Shown here in pieces: positions 6,337-7,916 of a stretch of 7,916 bases of DNA (within the stretch, counting starts at the first letter, position 1; each line of letters starts with the position of its first letter). This stretch comes from Archangium sp. (GTDB lineage Bacteria > Myxococcota > Myxococcia > Myxococcales > Myxococcaceae). The stretch covers positions 1 to 7,916 of the forward strand of contig JAEUJT010000300.1 in NCBI GenBank assembly GCA_016793525.1. Direction: 5' to 3'. The translations under genes were made by a program, and so were the position numbers. The notes under the pieces are model-generated. The model did not search any database. It was not told the DNA's origin and was given only the letters and a program-made list of their open reading frames with translations.

Positions 6337-7056
6337 GCACTCGTACGAGACCAGAGAACAGACCGGCGCATTCGAGCCAAAGAAGTTCGCGTCGTCGGCC
6401 CCGCCGGTGAGCAGCTCGGTGTGCTCACCATTGAAGTCGCGCTGGCCAAGGCTCAAGAGTTCGGCCTGAACCTGGTCGAGGTCAATCCTCAGTCGAAGCC
6501 CCCGGTCTGTAAGATCATGGACTACGGCCGCTTCAAATATGAGGAAAAGAAGAAGGCCAACGAGACCAAGAAGAAGCAGGTCGTGGTCAAGGTGAAGGAG
6601 ATCAAGCTCCGGCCCAAGACCGAAGAGCACGACTACGAGACCAAGGTGCGCCACGCCCGCGAGTTCCTCGAAGAGGGCAACAAGGCGAAGATCACCATCA
6701 TGTTCCGCGGTCGCGAGATCACGCACCGCGAGCTCGGCACGGCGGTGCTCGACGACGTGATCGCCGACACGAAAGACATCGCCATCGTCGAACAGACGCC
6801 TCGCCTCGAAGGCAAGCAGATGTTCATGATCATCGGGCCCAACCCGAAGATCGCCCAGCGCGCGCGCGATCTGCAGCGCCAGGCGCTCCAGGCGGCCGAG
6901 AAGGAGAAGGCCAAGAACCAGAAAGACGAGCTCCGGAAAGACGAGCACGGCGACGAGAAACACGAGGGTGGCGAGGCCAAGCCCTCGGGTCCTCCAGCGT
7001 CGGCCGTTGTGGCGGCCCCGGCGCCCGTCGTCGCCGCCGCGCCCCCCAAGGCGTAA
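6334..7056 (+). CDS. infC: Translation initiation factor IF-3, AUC start, long C-terminal tail (Dsg-like)
   Basis: IF3 binds the 30S subunit, keeps it apart from 50S and checks the start codon and initiator tRNA. Read from ATC 6334 the product has 240 residues. The N-terminal domain includes RRIRAKEVRVVGPAGEQLGV (11-30), then GLNLVEV and the signature KPPVCKIMDYGRFKYE (55-70). A Lys-rich linker leads to the C-terminal domain (about 81-168: EIKLRPKTEEHDYETKV, ITIMFRGREITH, GKQMFMIIGPN). From about 171 there is a tail absent from E. coli IF3, first Lys/Glu/Gln-rich, then Ala/Pro/Val-rich. M. xanthus Dsg, the IF3 needed for fruiting, has a comparable extension as I recall. Starting at GTG 6421 instead would lose 29 conserved residues. 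rpmI and rplT follow in the classic order, 79 nt and then 30 nt apart. Confidence 0.94.
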   Translation: MALVRDQRTDRRIRAKEVRVVGPAGEQLGVLTIEVALAKAQEFGLNLVEVNPQSKPPVCKIMDYGRFKYEEKKKANETKKKQVVVKVKEIKLRPKTEEHDYETKVRHAREFLEEGNKAKITIMFRGREITHRELGTAVLDDVIADTKDIAIVEQTPRLEGKQMFMIIGPNPKIAQRARDLQRQALQAAEKEKAKNQKDELRKDEHGDEKHEGGEAKPSGPPASAVVAAPAPVVAAAPPKA

Positions 7057-7070
7057 CTCACCGGCTGTTG

Positions 7071-7099
7071 TTGACAGTCAGCACCCGGCGCGATACGTG
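7071..7099 (+). promoter_or_regulatory. Possible internal promoter before rpmI
   Basis: TTGACA at 7071-7076 is a perfect -35 hexamer in the 79-nt gap between infC and rpmI. The -10 side is poor: TACGTG (7094-7099) at 17 bp spacing matches only at the first two positions, and GATACG (7092-7097) at 15 bp matches three. Transcription from here would supply extra L35 and L20 relative to IF3. The -10 area lies in the loop of the inverted repeat at 7085-7105, so the two signals may be connected, or one may be chance. Confidence 0.35.
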
Positions 7100-7105
7100 C
7101 GCCGG
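7085..7105 (+). repeat. GC-rich inverted repeat in the infC-rpmI gap
   Basis: CCGGCGC (7085-7091) and GCGCCGG (7099-7105) are perfect complements around a 7-nt loop, GATACGT. As RNA this is a stable seven-pair stem, extendable by one G-U pair. Only three T residues follow (7108-7110), so a strong intrinsic terminator is unlikely. It may be an attenuator, an operator, an mRNA-stability element or a feedback site for a ribosomal protein; L20 controls its operon in E. coli and Bacillus through leader RNA structures. Confidence 0.55.
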
Positions 7106-7135
7106 CCTTTCGCCATTCCTGGCAGGTACTGCGTC

Positions 7136-7345
7136 ATGCCCAAGCTGAAGACCCGAAGCGCTGCGAAGAAGCGTCTCCATGTGAAGAAGAGCGGCAAGGT
7201 GAAGCACGCCTTGGCGTACGGAAAGCACCTGATGACGTTCTCGAAGTCGCAAGATCAGAAACGCCGCAACCGCGGCACTGGCCACCTCCGCGACATGGAC
7301 GCGAAGAAGGTCATCAAAGAGATGTTCCCTTACGGGGCCAACTGA
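7136..7345 (+). CDS. rpmI: 50S ribosomal protein L35
   Basis: L35, 69 residues, is a small, very basic protein of the large ribosomal subunit. It opens with the family signature MPKLKTRSAAKKR, continues with a basic GKVKHALAYGKHL stretch (20-32) and a KRRNRGT segment, and ends in VIKEMFPYGAN, where the family usually ends in a Met-Leu-Pro-Tyr-like motif. The ATG at 7136 is fixed by this N terminus; a weak ribosome binding site AGG lies at 7124-7126, 9 nt upstream. In-frame sequence upstream is out-of-frame infC and is rejected. It sits between infC and rplT, as in most bacteria, with a 79-nt upstream gap that holds an inverted repeat and a possible promoter. Confidence 0.97.
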   Translation: MPKLKTRSAAKKRLHVKKSGKVKHALAYGKHLMTFSKSQDQKRRNRGTGHLRDMDAKKVIKEMFPYGAN

Positions 7346-7360
7346 ACGACCCTCGGTCGT
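7346..7360 (+). repeat. Small hairpin between rpmI and rplT
   Basis: ACGACC (7346-7351) and GGTCGT (7355-7360) form a perfect six-pair stem with a CTC loop. The stem begins at the base after the rpmI stop and ends 4 nt before the rplT ribosome binding site GGAG (7365-7368). It could modulate rplT initiation or coupling to rpmI, but it is short and may be chance. Confidence 0.4.
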
Positions 7361-7375
7361 CTCTGGAGAACGTTC

Positions 7376-7720
7376 ATGCGAGTCAAAAAAGGTTTTAAGG
7401 CGCGCCGTCGGCGCAATTCGATTCTGAAGCTGGCCAAGGGTTTCCGCGGCCGCCGCAAGAATTGCTACAAGCGAGCGAATCAGGCCGTCGAGCGCGCGTT
7501 GGACTACGCGTCGCGCGATCGTCAGCGCCGCAAGCGCGACTTCCGCTCGCTGTGGATCGTGCGCATCAACGCCGCCGCGCGTCTGGTGGGTCTGAGCTAC
7601 TCGAAGCTCATCGCCGGTCTGACCAAGGCGAAGGTGGCCATCGATCGCAAGATCTTGGCTGACCTCGCGGTGCACGACCCGGCCGGCTTCGGCGCGGTCG
7701 CGGCGCTCGCCAAGGCGTAA
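7376..7720 (+). CDS. rplT: 50S ribosomal protein L20
   Basis: L20, 114 residues, binds 23S rRNA and is needed early in 50S assembly; in other bacteria it also represses its own operon by binding leader RNA. The N-terminal basic tail is clear ([12 protein letters not shown], then [22 protein letters not shown]), followed by the globular part with [24 protein letters not shown] (44-67, a hallmark of the family) and [13 protein letters not shown]. The ATG at 7376 has GGAG at 7365-7368, 7 nt upstream. Length is close to the usual 115-120. It is the last gene of the infC-rpmI-rplT unit: a hairpin terminator follows after 33 nt and the next gene is on the opposite strand, so pheS and pheT, often found next, are not adjacent. 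Confidence 0.97.
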   Translation: MRVKKGFKARRRRNSILKLAKGFRGRRKNCYKRANQAVERALDYASRDRQRRKRDFRSLWIVRINAAARLVGLSYSKLIAGLTKAKVAIDRKILADLAVHDPAGFGAVAALAKA

Positions 7721-7753
7721 GCCACACCGAGTCGCTGGCAGTCGTCGTCACGT

Positions 7754-7787
7754 GGGCTGCTCCTCCAACGAGGGGCGGCCCTTCGTG
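7754..7787 (+). terminator. Hairpin terminator after rplT
   Basis: GGGCTGCTCCTC (7754-7765) pairs with GAGGGGCGGCCC (7770-7781) around a CAAC loop: 12 pairs, of which two are G-U. The downstream side has only a modest, interrupted T tract (TTCGTGCTTT from 7782). It lies 33 nt after the rplT stop and 29 nt past the stop of the convergent gene, where terminators are expected. The hairpin could also serve the opposite strand, although no T-rich tail is present on that side. Confidence 0.7.
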
Positions 7788-7810
7788 CTTTCAGGCGCCG
7801 TGCTTCTTCG

Positions 7811-7916
7811 TCAAGCGACGATGCGCGCCAGCGCCAGCCGAGTCTCCGGCGGCAGCTTGTGCGCGAGCTCGAGGGCTCGGCGCGACAGCAAGCGGTAGAT
7901 GCTGCCGAGCTCGGCG
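7811..7916 (-). CDS. 3' end of an unidentified gene (partial)
   Basis: Only the last 34 codons and a TGA stop (7811-7813 on the minus strand) are in the window; the gene continues past the right edge. The visible C terminus is helical-looking and rich in Leu, Ala and Arg (AELGSIYRLLSRRALELAH, then KLPPETRLALARIVA). I do not recognise it. The case for coding is strong G/C at third codon positions in this frame only, an open frame to the edge, and a stop just beyond the rplT terminator. Another minus-strand frame stays open to a TGA at 7791-7793, but its residues look like out-of-frame Ala/Arg-rich translation. It converges with rplT. Confidence 0.55.
   Translation of the reverse strand, partial: AELGSIYRLLSRRALELAHKLPPETRLALARIVA

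Noticed and set aside
5689..6963. Minus-strand open frame of 424 codons across infC, spoVG and prs
   Set aside because: It overlaps three recognised genes and the infC promoter; the hydrophobic start is antisense to the charged IF3 coding sequence and does not form a credible membrane protein.
7831..7888. Short plus-strand open frame starting at ATG 7831
   Set aside because: It stops within about 20 codons, has no ribosome binding site and opposes the better-supported minus-strand frame.

Overview
The window looks like a housekeeping stretch of a high-GC chromosome, most probably from a myxobacterium (Myxococcota, formerly Deltaproteobacteria). The best taxonomic clue is infC: an IF3 with a C-terminal tail of about 70 residues, rich in Lys/Glu and then Ala/Pro, and an apparent AUC start codon. 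Both traits recall the Myxococcus xanthus IF3 gene dsg (from memory, not searched). Strong G/C preference at third codon positions and GTG starts fit such a genome. I see no tRNA, rRNA, CRISPR array, insertion sequence, prophage or pseudogene.

Left block, plus strand, 95-3449: ndk, rlmN, rpsP, khpA (KH-domain protein), rimM and trmD are packed with 4-nt overlaps or gaps of at most 34 nt. They probably form one operon joining nucleotide metabolism (ndk), rRNA and tRNA methylation (rlmN, trmD), a small-subunit protein (rpsP), its 30S assembly factor (rimM) and an RNA-binding KH protein. rplS, which commonly follows trmD, is not there.

Middle block, minus strand, 6188 down to 3453: spoVG, prs and a glycoside hydrolase family 1 enzyme. 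spoVG next to prs recalls the Bacillus spoVG-gcaD-prs order without gcaD. The GH1 gene starts 2 nt after the prs stop and ends 3 nt from the trmD stop. It is the one accessory-looking gene: a predicted lipoprotein that resembles the Sulfolobus LacS type of beta-glycosidase, carries a DxDxDGxxD calcium-type loop, and has E-T-G where the family usually has E-N-G at the nucleophile.

Right block, plus strand, 6269-7781: a sigma-70-like promoter, then infC (AUC start with a strong Shine-Dalgarno sequence), rpmI and rplT, closed by a hairpin terminator. Inverted repeats lie in both intergenic gaps. A minus-strand gene of unknown function enters from the right edge.

I found no convincing new multi-gene system. 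The observations most worth checking are the infC start, the lipoprotein GH1 and the possible control site between infC and rpmI.
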